Below, piece after piece: positions 1 to 6,478 of a stretch of 6,970 nucleotides of DNA (position 1 is its first letter; each line of letters begins with the position of its first letter). The notes below the pieces were generated by a model. That model was not told the origin of the DNA. It did not search any database and worked only from the letters and a program-made list of their open reading frames with translations. This DNA is from Bacillota bacterium (GTDB lineage: Bacteria > Bacillota > Clostridia > Acetivibrionales > DSM-1351), in the NCBI GenBank assembly GCA_023426005.1, contig JAFABO010000074.1, forward strand, positions 1-6,970. The letters are read 5' to 3'. The position numbers and the translations under genes were made by a program.

Positions 1-119
1 TGGGACGTAAAGTCAACAAAGGTGTTTGGGAGATCAATATGGTTTCAAGGCTTAAGAAAATGTTATTTTATCTTAATCTCATGGTCAACCATGGAATTAG
101 TATTACAACTATTTTAAAC

Positions 120-2054
120 TCAAAGCATTCCAGCATCGACAAGCTCTAAAAGTACCTGAACGAACATGGCATGTGACCAGGTGAGCGGAATGACCCACTC
201 CGGCCTGCCGGTCTCCTTATTTATCTGTTCAGGCAGCAGCCCCAGCTCTGTTTTGCAGTTAGCTGCCCAGAAAAGGTATTCTTTTGCCCTGCCGTAATTG
301 CCTGTTTTTACATGGTACAGTGCAACCCATAAAGTTGTAAGGACCCATGGATTGCCACCGATATAACTGTCATTTTCATAGCGTTTGATACCGCCTGTCC
401 CATGAGAGGTCAGCGTTTGCTCAACCAGTGCCACCGTGCTTTTCATTCTTTCATCATCAGCCGAAAACACTTCAAATGGAATACTGAGTCCAACCAGACT
501 GACATCGACTATCCAATCTTCAAGGGTGAAATCCCGCACATAGCCTTTCTCATTTACCTCCAGCTGAACCGTATGCTGTGAAGGTTCCTCTCCATAGCCA
601 TTCAGCTTCACTCTCACACTTCTGATAAATCTATTGAAATCTTCCTTCCAGAAACAGCTGATTATGGATTGCCTAATATCGTTGGCAGCCTTTTTCCAGC
701 TTTGGCTGTTCTCATCATCCTTACCGAGTATTTGAGCTATTCCGGCAGCAGCTTCAAGTCCTGCAAATACCGCCGCAGATGAATATGCATGTTCCCCCAG
801 TCTCTCTTCCCACAAATCAAAACTGGGTTTGGGCAAACCTGTATCGGTATCCAGAAATTGCTTCAAAAACTCCGCCCCTGCCTTAACACTATCCCATACC
901 TGATGAAGAAATTCGGTTTTTTTTGTGTAATTGTAATGATTGAGCATTCCCCACAATATGGTGCCCGTCTCATCAATTTGAAGTCCCCAGCACGGCCCCA
1001 GGTTTCCATCCATGTGATATCTCTGCTGCCAGCTTCCATCCTCATCCTGAACCATTACCGCCCAGTTATAGAATTTGTCCACACAAGCATTTAAGCCTGC
1101 CTTATCAAGGGCTTCCGTAATGAAAGCCGCATCCCTGCCCCAGCAGTAAGCGTATCTCCCGCATTTGGTAAAGTATTCGTCAAGTTCGGGAGCTGCCATC
1201 AAGCCTCCGCTTTTTTTATCGTGCATTAGTTTAAATACCAGCAGAGACCGTTTATAAAGGTCGTCCAACAAACCGATGCCGGTATTGACCTGCCTTGAGT
1301 CATTAATATATTCCTTCCAATATTTTTGTGTAGCACTGAAAAGTTGTGCCGCACCGAGACTTTTGCAGTCCCTGATCAGAGCTTTGCCCTCCTTCAGGCT
1401 ACGAGCCGCCGATATAAACAAATTGAAAGTTTTTGTCTGATTTTTTGAGAAGCTGCCCAGCTCCCAGCATACTGCCGCATCCTTCATCATCCCTATATGG
1501 TCCTTGCCGAAGAGATATGTGCCGGCAGCAGCGTCATTGGCATTGTTCCCCAGCTGAAATCCGCATACGGGTATATCTGAAAAAACAGATATGTAATTAT
1601 TGCTCCTGTAGTGCAGCAGCGCTTCATTTCTAAAATCAAACATAGCTCCCGCCACATCGGGATTGGCATCGGCTGAGGCTGAAAATACAACAAACCCCAG
1701 TTCCCTGGGCTCACTTGACAAGTTTTCAATTTCACATTTTCTGACCAGTACATCTTTGTCAGGGTGAACAAAATCATATATCACTGCTCTATAACCATCA
1801 ATGTAATTGGTAACAGTACTTTTGACTATATTTGTATCGGGCAGGTACTCCTGGCTGTGGTCACACCTGTGATCGTTAAGCCATACGGTACTGCCGTTAA
1901 TATTTTTTATATAGATTCCGCACAGTAGTTTGTCAAATTGCTGGATAAAATCAATGTTGGGCCAGAACAGCCTGAGCAATTCGGCCCTGTCGCTGAAAGT
2001 GGCCAGCATGGCTGAATTGCCTGTTATAGCATTGTTATAGTAGGACTTTTGCAT
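120..2054 (-). CDS. GH15 glucoamylase-type alpha-glucoside hydrolase
   Basis: Family GH15 enzymes release glucose from the non-reducing ends of alpha-glucans or alpha-oligoglucosides with inversion. From the ATG chosen here the protein has 644 residues, normal for bacterial members: an N-terminal beta-sandwich (about 1-250) and an (alpha/alpha)6 catalytic barrel (about 260-644). Visible hallmarks are CWGRDAAF (about 304-311), LWEERLGEH with the expected general acid E416, and LPEQ with the expected base E609, followed by a TWSHAMF segment. No signal peptide is seen, so a cytoplasmic role on imported or stored alpha-glucans is inferred; substrate linkage cannot be told. The frame is open to a TTG at 2111, but the ATG at 2054 is preferred because GGAGGG (2058-2063) precedes it and the upstream TTG lacks a ribosome binding site. 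It diverges from the glycosyltransferase gene. No convincing terminator is visible beyond its stop. Confidence 0.93.
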   Translation of the reverse strand: MQKSYYNNAITGNSAMLATFSDRAELLRLFWPNIDFIQQFDKLLCGIYIKNINGSTVWLNDHRCDHSQEYLPDTNIVKSTVTNYIDGYRAVIYDFVHPDKDVLVRKCEIENLSSEPRELGFVVFSASADANPDVAGAMFDFRNEALLHYRSNNYISVFSDIPVCGFQLGNNANDAAAGTYLFGKDHIGMMKDAAVCWELGSFSKNQTKTFNLFISAARSLKEGKALIRDCKSLGAAQLFSATQKYWKEYINDSRQVNTGIGLLDDLYKRSLLVFKLMHDKKSGGLMAAPELDEYFTKCGRYAYCWGRDAAFITEALDKAGLNACVDKFYNWAVMVQDEDGSWQQRYHMDGNLGPCWGLQIDETGTILWGMLNHYNYTKKTEFLHQVWDSVKAGAEFLKQFLDTDTGLPKPSFDLWEERLGEHAYSSAAVFAGLEAAAGIAQILGKDDENSQSWKKAANDIRQSIISCFWKEDFNRFIRSVRVKLNGYGEEPSQHTVQLEVNEKGYVRDFTLEDWIVDVSLVGLSIPFEVFSADDERMKSTVALVEQTLTSHGTGGIKRYENDSYIGGNPWVLTTLWVALYHVKTGNYGRAKEYLFWAANCKTELGLLPEQINKETGRPEWVIPLTWSHAMFVQVLLELVDAGML

Positions 2055-2131
2055 ATACCCTCCGGAGTTGAATAATTTCCTGCTGTTTCCTGGTGTCAGA
2101 TACCGGGTCAATAATCTTTTTAATAATTTTT

Positions 2132-2157
2132 ATTATAGCATATTAAGTTTCTGTCAA
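2132..2157 (-). promoter_or_regulatory. Putative sigma-A-type promoter of the GH15 gene
   Basis: On the minus strand TTGACA (2152-2157) is followed after 14 bases by TATAAT (2132-2137). The -10 is preceded by TGC, which makes an extended -10 element (TGCTATAAT). The spacer is shorter than the usual 17, and the extended -10 may compensate. Transcription would begin near 2125, leaving about 70 bases of leader before the ATG at 2054. This also argues against the upstream TTG start at 2111. Confidence 0.6.
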
Positions 2158-2206
2158 ATCAGATCAAAATAAATATTTTTACTCAATTTTGTGCAAACTA
2201 TCTGGG

Positions 2207-2211
2207 AAGGG
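2207..2211 (+). promoter_or_regulatory. Ribosome binding site of the glycosyltransferase gene
   Basis: AAGGG lies eight bases before the ATG at 2220 and supports that start. No clear plus-strand promoter could be picked out in 2112-2200, which is very A+T-rich. Confidence 0.6.
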
Positions 2212-2219
2212 ATGATCAA

Positions 2220-3476
2220 ATGGAAACCATTATATATTACACAATATTTTATTTCAGTGAATTGATTCAGGTAATTATATTCATAGCAGGCTGTTATTTT
2301 TTTGGAATTTCTATATTCGGTTGGATCAAAAAAAAGGATAACGTTACGGATATAAAACCTCAAAAAAAATTTGCGGTAGTTGTGGCGGCCCATAACGAAG
2401 AATTGGTCATAAGTCATATAATTGACAGTCTTTTCAAGCAGAATTATCCGCGGGAATTGTTTGACGTATTTGTAATTGCCGACAATTGCACCGACAATAC
2501 CGCCAAGATTGCAGAAGCCCATGGTGCCAAGGTACATATCCGTGAGAATACTGCAAAACGAGGTAAAGGTCATGCTCTTGAGTGGATGTTTGAAAGAATA
2601 TTCAAAATGGATATCAGATATGATGCTGTTGCCGTTTTTGATGCCGACAATCTGGTTTCTCCGAATTTTCTTTCTGAAATGAACATCCAGCTTTGCCGGG
2701 GCCATAAAGTAGTTCAGGGCTATATTGACAGCAAAAATCCTTTTGACAGTTGGATTACCTGTTCATATTCCATAGCTTTCTGGCTCTCCAACCGTATTTT
2801 TCAACTGCCGAGATATTATCTCAGGCTTAGCTGCGGTTTGTGCGGTACAGGCTTCTGTGTGGATACAAACGTACTGAGCGAGTTGAAGTGGGGTGCAACC
2901 TGCCTTACGGAAGATCTTGAATATACAATGAAACTGGCTCTGAACGGGATTAAAATAGCCTGGTCTCATAAAGCCGTAGTCTATGATGAGAAACCTATTA
3001 CTCTTAAACAATCCTGGAGACAGCGCAAGCGTTGGATGCAAGGCCATGCAGACTGCGCTTCCAAATATCTCGGACCGCTTTTCAGACAGGCTTTCTCCCA
3101 GGGGGATTTGATAGCTCTTGACTGTGCCCTTTACCTTTTTCAGCCAATACGCTTAATATTTGTAGGTCTGATGACAATAATGATGTGGATTCAGACAGTT
3201 TATCCTGAATTTCCGCTATTCAGTGTACAGTATGTATTTCCCGTACAGGTATGGTATGTGATGGGTCTGTTTGAAATACTCTATGGACCTCTTGTTATTT
3301 TGGCTGAGAAGAAATTTAACATCAAGGTACTTTTAGGTTTCGTGATCTACCCGTTTTACTGCCTTACGTGGGCACCCATAGCGTTACAGGGGTTTCTGGA
3401 AAGAAACAACAAGGAGTGGAGCCATACGGCCCACACCAGGCAGCTCAGTATAGGCGATGTAGAAAATGGAAACTAG
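2220..3476 (+). CDS. Membrane-bound processive family 2 glycosyltransferase
   Basis: A 418-residue GT2 protein that probably transfers sugars from nucleotide-sugar donors to a growing glycan at the cytoplasmic face of the membrane. An N-terminal membrane segment (about 10-36) precedes the GT-A domain: VVAAHNEE (54-61), IADNCTDNT (86-94), the metal/donor motif DADN (141-144), CGTGF (208-212), TED carrying the likely catalytic Asp (230-232), and the processivity-type QRKRW (268-272). About three further hydrophobic segments follow (roughly 303-325, 343-362, 368-391). The order matches hyaluronan/chitin/poly-N-acetylglucosamine-synthase-like enzymes, but there is no PilZ or other accessory domain as in many cellulose synthases. 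Product and donor sugar cannot be told. The divergent GH15 gene suggests a possible link in glycan metabolism, which is inference. The gene stands alone and ends at a terminator. Confidence 0.9.
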   Translation: METIIYYTIFYFSELIQVIIFIAGCYFFGISIFGWIKKKDNVTDIKPQKKFAVVVAAHNEELVISHIIDSLFKQNYPRELFDVFVIADNCTDNTAKIAEAHGAKVHIRENTAKRGKGHALEWMFERIFKMDIRYDAVAVFDADNLVSPNFLSEMNIQLCRGHKVVQGYIDSKNPFDSWITCSYSIAFWLSNRIFQLPRYYLRLSCGLCGTGFCVDTNVLSELKWGATCLTEDLEYTMKLALNGIKIAWSHKAVVYDEKPITLKQSWRQRKRWMQGHADCASKYLGPLFRQAFSQGDLIALDCALYLFQPIRLIFVGLMTIMMWIQTVYPEFPLFSVQYVFPVQVWYVMGLFEILYGPLVILAEKKFNIKVLLGFVIYPFYCLTWAPIALQGFLERNNKEWSHTAHTRQLSIGDVENGN

Positions 3477-3583
3477 AACCTACTGAATGTTTTTTCGAAA
3501 TAGGCGGTAATCCGGGCAGGTATGTATCCGGTTTGTCAAAATAGCTGACATACAATAGTGCATCATGTTCATCATTTTCGAGG

Positions 3584-3600
3584 AGCGCGGGGCGCTTTTT
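3584..3600 (+). terminator. Rho-independent terminator after the glycosyltransferase gene
   Basis: AGCGC and GCGCT form a perfect five-bp G+C-rich stem with a three-base GGG loop, running directly into five T (3596-3600). Two G-T wobble pairs can extend the stem. It lies about 110 bp after the glycosyltransferase stop. It lacks a T-run on the minus side, so it should act mainly on the plus strand. Confidence 0.7.
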
Positions 3601-3714
3601 ATACCTTCAATTACGATAATACTGCAGCTTAATCACCACTTTTTAAGTCCAGTAATTTGTCTCCCTAAATCATGCAACCTTCTGATAATACATGATAAAT
3701 ATGCTATAGTTGTG

Positions 3715-4428
3715 CTAATTACTATCAGTGTCTATAATCTCTATACTTTTTAAGGTACCATAAATTTGCCCTCTATATTTATTAAATAAGTCTTCGCTAA
3801 CTCTAATTTGTGCTCCATAAAAAGCTCCTTCTCCTAAAGTGAGGTAAACAAATAGATATCCATCTCTTTTGACATAAGCAAGCTCACCCCTTGCATTCCC
3901 GGAGGTAGTAAATGCTTCTTTTGTCAGTTCATCTGCTCTATCTTCAAAATGATAAAACTCTATGTGTCCGGCAAAATGATACACATAAATGCTATTATAG
4001 TATAGATTATCTTCAGGCTTAAAGAATTCTTTATTATCAACAGATATAAAAATACCCCGCTCAGGGTCACCATCAGGTGTAGCAGTATCAACTTCCTTAT
4101 TTGGTTTTGAAGCTTTCCAGGTAGCGGGGTACTTCACACTGAATTTAAATACATCATCGCAGTATTTCTCAGGGTTATTTATTTGATAATCACTTATATC
4201 CCCAAATAATTTTGATTCTGATTTTTGTGTATCCTTTGATTGATTTGGCAAAGACGCAGTTTGACTAATTTGAGTATTATCTGCTTTAGTTGAATTTGAT
4301 GCGACCTGATTAACTTGAGTGTTTTGTGATTCTGTCTGAATAGAATTATTTTTTGTACTACAGCTCGTTAAAAATATTACAGCAATCAAAATTATTGAGA
4401 TAGGTTTTAACTTTGTTAAAAAGCTCAT
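3715..4428 (-). CDS. Secreted lipoprotein with PsbP/DUF1795-like fold signature
   Basis: A 237-residue protein with a basic N-terminus, a hydrophobic core (about 9-20) and a lipobox LTSC with the lipidated Cys at 23. It is therefore expected to be anchored on the outer face of the membrane. Residues 24-72 are a Ser/Thr/Asn/Gln-rich linker. The globular part (about 75-237) includes FKFSVKYPATWKA (95-107), a pattern of small lipoproteins of the PsbP/DUF1795 type. That similarity is by eye and moderate. No catalytic motif is seen. AGGAGG (4439-4444) lies ten bases before the ATG. It starts 26 bp downstream of the orphan connector fragment. Genes in this position of toxin cassettes are often immunity genes, so a role as immunity protein for a lost toxin is possible, but a stand-alone surface lipoprotein is equally likely. 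Confidence 0.82.
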   Translation of the reverse strand: MSFLTKLKPISIILIAVIFLTSCSTKNNSIQTESQNTQVNQVASNSTKADNTQISQTASLPNQSKDTQKSESKLFGDISDYQINNPEKYCDDVFKFSVKYPATWKASKPNKEVDTATPDGDPERGIFISVDNKEFFKPEDNLYYNSIYVYHFAGHIEFYHFEDRADELTKEAFTTSGNARGELAYVKRDGYLFVYLTLGEGAFYGAQIRVSEDLFNKYRGQIYGTLKSIEIIDTDSN

Positions 4429-4472
4429 TATCCCAAATCCTCCTATATATTTCTTTATAATACTGCATACCC

Positions 4473-4500
4473 ATTATACTGGCCTGCTTTTATATCCCAA
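4473..4500 (-). promoter_or_regulatory. Candidate promoter for the lipoprotein gene
   Basis: On the minus strand TTGGGA (4495-4500) and TATAAT (4473-4478) are separated by 16 bases, with the ATG about 45 bases further on. The -35 matches four of six consensus positions. It lies in the unique tail of the orphan connector fragment, just outside the repeat, so the lipoprotein may be expressed independently of the degraded DNA upstream. Confidence 0.4.
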
Positions 4501-4679
4501 TCATAAGCAGCACTTGTTCCCTTACTTTTTCCAGTTTCCATTGTACCACTTTTTGCCTGTTCAGGTGCATTAGAATTATTCAGTAATTTATACAGGCTAT
4601 CCAGACCCCTGGCTGTACTGGGTCCACACCCCACATAATTGCCTTTTTTATCATACAGCTTATTCCTTTCAAGCTTCAT
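4501..4679 (-). repeat. Connector direct repeat, left copy
   Basis: This 179-bp segment aligns without gaps to 6485-6663 in the same orientation, with 19 mismatches counted by eye (about 89 percent identity). Seven mismatches fall in one ten-base block (4661-4670). A 51-bp core, 4556-4606, is identical to 6540-6590. Similarity stops abruptly at both ends. Confidence 0.93.
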
Positions 4680-4829
4680 GGAAGAACTTATTCCCTTGTC
4701 TTTATAGATTCCTATTAAATCAAGATTATGGGCGGCGGTATACTTTTATATTTCCTCTGTCTGATATGAAAGGGAATAACCGTCTTTAACCTGTCCTTGT
4801 GTACTTACACGTATATAGCCTGAAATCCC
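4680..4829 (-). pseudogene. Serine recombinase N-terminal remnant
   Basis: The minus strand here encodes a stretch typical of the resolvase domain of large serine recombinases: GYIRVSTQGQVKDGYS, then LSYQTEEI, an in-frame TAA (4746-4748), then KYTAAHNLDLIGIYKDKGIS. RVST contains the expected catalytic Ser, and IYKDKGIS matches the family's conserved end of the first catalytic subregion (commonly IYxDEGISG). Only about 50 codons remain. A TGA at 4830-4832 blocks the frame before the start. The rest of the recombinase, including the DNA-binding and zinc-ribbon parts, is gone, replaced directly by the connector repeat at 4679. It is a dead relic of an integrative element, or of a recombination event that reshaped this locus. 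Confidence 0.8.
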
Positions 4830-5260
4830 TCAAATGCAGTATACAACTTGAAAGTGAAGATACTTGAAACTACAATACTCGCCCACTGAGAGATCTTTAC
4901 AGACTGAAAACCTGTAAATATTATATGGTTCATATTTGCTTTGAAACCCCTTATATTACTGGGTCATTTGGACTTGAATGGATTCTAATATTGACAGGTA
5001 TTGCTTTGCTACATATCTATAGTATTTTGCGTAAAACAGTGTATTTGATGGCCTCCGAGGGTACGCAGCGACAGTTTTTATAAAAAAGTCGCCCCCGCTC
5101 ATAAGTGGCAGACCGCACAGCCTTTGGTATAAGCTATTTTTACATGCTGCATAGTATAAAAAAGTTACTACTACAAATAAAGACATGGTAGAAAGCGTTT
5201 TTAAAAGCTTATCTCACAACGGTTTCTTTTTATTGATTTTATGTTTACTCGTTACAAAAC
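4830..5260. other. Non-coding or degraded spacer
   Basis: No gene can be supported here. Frames on both strands are short or lack recognisable motifs; the longest (minus strand, 4956-5186, 76 codons) has no ribosome binding site and no familiar domain. The stretch holds a perfect seven-bp inverted repeat (4896-4902 and 4912-4918) and an interrupted palindrome (5068-5092). With a recombinase relic on one side and a terminator on the other, it is probably remnant DNA of a mobile element. Confidence 0.5.
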
Positions 5261-5267
5261 AGAAAGA

Positions 5268-5294
5268 AAGACGGTCATCATAGACAACCGCCTT
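5268..5294 (-). terminator. Probable terminator after the immunity gene
   Basis: Reading the minus strand, AAGGCGGT (5287-5294) pairs with ACCGTCTT (5268-5275) through eight bp including one G-T wobble, around an 11-base loop. The T-rich stretch TTCTTTCT (5261-5268) follows. It sits about 35 bp past the stop of the 5329-5901 gene. The T-run is interrupted, so strength is uncertain. Confidence 0.5.
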
Positions 5295-5328
5295 ACAGTG
5301 CAATACATTATATTATTATAGTCATCAG

Positions 5329-5901
5329 TTAAGTTAACTTATTTAAAATATCCTGACATTGATTTAACCAACTCTTAGCAATATGCAATGAAAAAGTTCT
5401 TACAAAACAGGTTTTATAATTTGCTCGGAATTTTTCATAGGGCATATAATCATTAGCTTCTTCGTCTGGCTCATCAAAATGCCACCTGTACGTGGGTGTA
5501 ACTTCAATTGCTACTTCATTTTTTAAGTTATATATCCATGTTTGATACTCTACTGAATCCCAAAGTAAATATTTATCTCCAACCCAGTACTGACCTTCTT
5601 TTCCTTCAATCATCACTAAACCTGAGTTGTTTTGAAAATTTTCATTACTCCAAAAGCCTATTCCCTTTTCAATGAGTGAGTCATGCAACGCTAGCTCTCC
5701 ATTGATTGCTTTATTAAGTAATGTTTTTAGAGCCGATAGTGCTTCAATAATAAAGTCATTGGAATATAATATATATTTTATATTTCCGCACTTATAAACA
5801 ATACTTATTTCCTCATATCTATGAATTTCTTCATCTTCAGAGAACCTTTGTATCTCTATGCTTTCATCTTTATTAACGGGAAAAGTAATTAACCTATTCA
5901 T
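5329..5901 (-). CDS. Probable immunity protein for the adjacent polymorphic toxin
   Basis: A 190-residue acidic protein with no signal peptide or membrane segment, expected to be cytoplasmic. Distinct pieces are an N-terminal beta-rich part (1-48), a predicted helix (49-70), a Trp-rich central sheet with YWVGDKYLLWDS (105-116), EVTPTYRWHF (133-142), the acidic DEPDEEAND, and a C-terminal helix. I cannot assign a named family with certainty; it resembles small uncharacterised proteins often placed after toxin genes. Its ATG overlaps the toxin-frame TAA by one base (TAATG), and no strong ribosome binding site lies at the right distance (an AAAGGAAA is over ten bases away), so translational coupling to the toxin is likely. 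Size, acidity and position fit an immunity protein that binds and blocks the toxin; this is inference. It is intact although the toxin frame is broken. Confidence 0.75.
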   Translation of the reverse strand: MNRLITFPVNKDESIEIQRFSEDEEIHRYEEISIVYKCGNIKYILYSNDFIIEALSALKTLLNKAINGELALHDSLIEKGIGFWSNENFQNNSGLVMIEGKEGQYWVGDKYLLWDSVEYQTWIYNLKNEVAIEVTPTYRWHFDEPDEEANDYMPYEKFRANYKTCFVRTFSLHIAKSWLNQCQDILNKLT

Positions 5902-6478
5902 TATTTTATCATATTTCCTTTCTTATCCACTAAACCAGCTTTTTGAAGTACTGAACGCATTTTAGGCGTTAATTCATCCCAAGACCTAACGTGTCCATGG
6001 AAAATCCCTTCACTAGTTTGGTCAAGTACAACAATTTCACCATCACTTGTACCAATTCTCCTCGGTGTAGTTTCAGAGTTTAATGGAACAGAATTATCAA
6101 GTGCAGCTTGGCCATCATTTGGTGCTTTATTCTTAATAGAATTGTTAGTTTTACCATGGTAGTCTGCATTCTTAAAAGTACCATTTGGATGAGCATTACT
6201 CCCCCCCCCTCATTATTTGCCATCAGGATACTAGCATTTTTTGCGGCATTAACAAGGGAGGAACCTGCCACAGATAAGCCATGGGCAACCACAGGTATTC
6301 CTCCCGCTAAAGCCCCTATTCCGTCAGTCCCTATAATATATGCTCCGCCTCCAATAACTTCAACAGTACCTCCAATACCAGCTACTGCGTTTCCAGCTAT
6401 TTTACTTACTTGATATAATATTTCATTAGTCCGATAATAATTGTTATCTAGCTTACCGGAACTCCATAGGTTACTGTC
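5901..6478 (-). pseudogene. Frameshifted pre-toxin linker and toxin C-terminal domain
   Basis: Two successive minus-strand frames continue the gene that enters at the right edge. The first (about 6208-6478) runs NLWSSGKLDNNYYR, then a Gly/Ala-rich hydrophobic stretch (about 6230-6403) typical of pre-toxin linkers, and VVAHGLSVAG. At a run of nine G (6201-6209 on the plus strand as C) the sense changes frame to 5901-6209. This part holds GQAALDNS (6090-6113), PRRIGTSDGEIVVLD (about 6024-6065) and IFHGHVRSWDEL (about 5970-6005), and ends GNMIK. Conserved-looking His, Arg and Trp suggest a small nuclease-like toxin, but I cannot name the family. One missing base near 6478-6486 and one at the G-run would fuse everything with the upstream frame. 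Either the toxin is dead, the tract is phase-variable, or the bases are sequencing errors. The last codon overlaps the immunity start. Confidence 0.75.
6201..6209 (-). repeat. Nine-base G homopolymer in the toxin frame
   Basis: The coding strand has nine consecutive G after AATGA. With ten (or seven) G the pre-toxin linker and the toxin domain would share one frame. With nine, translation leaves the toxin frame, and the toxin frame itself meets TGA at 6210-6212 immediately upstream. Tracts of this length are prone to slipped-strand change and to base-calling error. Confidence 0.85.

Larger units (their letters stand above)
4455..4679 (-). pseudogene. Orphan connector fragment of the toxin gene
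   Basis: This 74-codon frame is a truncated duplicate of the connector in the gene at the right edge. Residues 8-40 closely match residues 100-132 of that protein counted from its Met at 6939, including YDKKGNYVGCGPSTAR and LDSLYKLLNNSNAPEQ. Homology begins at MKL and ends just after AAY. The final 15 residues (from DWDIKAG to the stop) have no counterpart. The peptidoglycan-binding-like first half is missing. The sequence before the MKL belongs to a serine recombinase remnant, so the fragment arose by rearrangement. No ribosome binding site precedes its ATG and it is probably not translated on its own. It could serve as a recombination partner for the intact copy. Confidence 0.75.

Noticed and set aside
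1..149. Plus-strand frame open from the window edge to a TAA at 147-149
   Set aside because: It spans 48 codons, has no recognisable motif and overlaps the end of the GH15 gene. In A+T-rich DNA a run of this length is not significant. The perfect palindrome at 80-93 (CATGGT/ACCATG) has no T-run and is not called a terminator.
789..1777. Several 60-101 codon frames on both strands inside the GH15 gene
   Set aside because: They lie fully within a well-supported gene, lack ribosome binding sites and have no domain-like composition.
2154..2705. 183-codon minus-strand frame opposite the glycosyltransferase
   Set aside because: It is antisense to the conserved GT2 catalytic motifs, shows no domain, and covers the promoter region of the GH15 gene.
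2220..3476. Calling the glycosyltransferase a cellulose, chitin or hyaluronan synthase
   Set aside because: The catalytic motifs are shared by all these enzymes, and no accessory gene or domain in the window points to one product.
3565..3753. 62-codon plus-strand frame after the glycosyltransferase
   Set aside because: It begins before the terminator hairpin and reads through it, has no ribosome binding site and no motif.
4956..5186. 76-codon minus-strand frame
   Set aside because: There is no ribosome binding site and no family resemblance, and it lies in degraded DNA. It might be a piece of a lost element, but nothing supports that.
6108..6413. 101-codon plus-strand frame opposite the toxin linker
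   Set aside because: Its Pro/Ala-rich translation is the antisense image of the Gly/Ala-rich hydrophobic linker.
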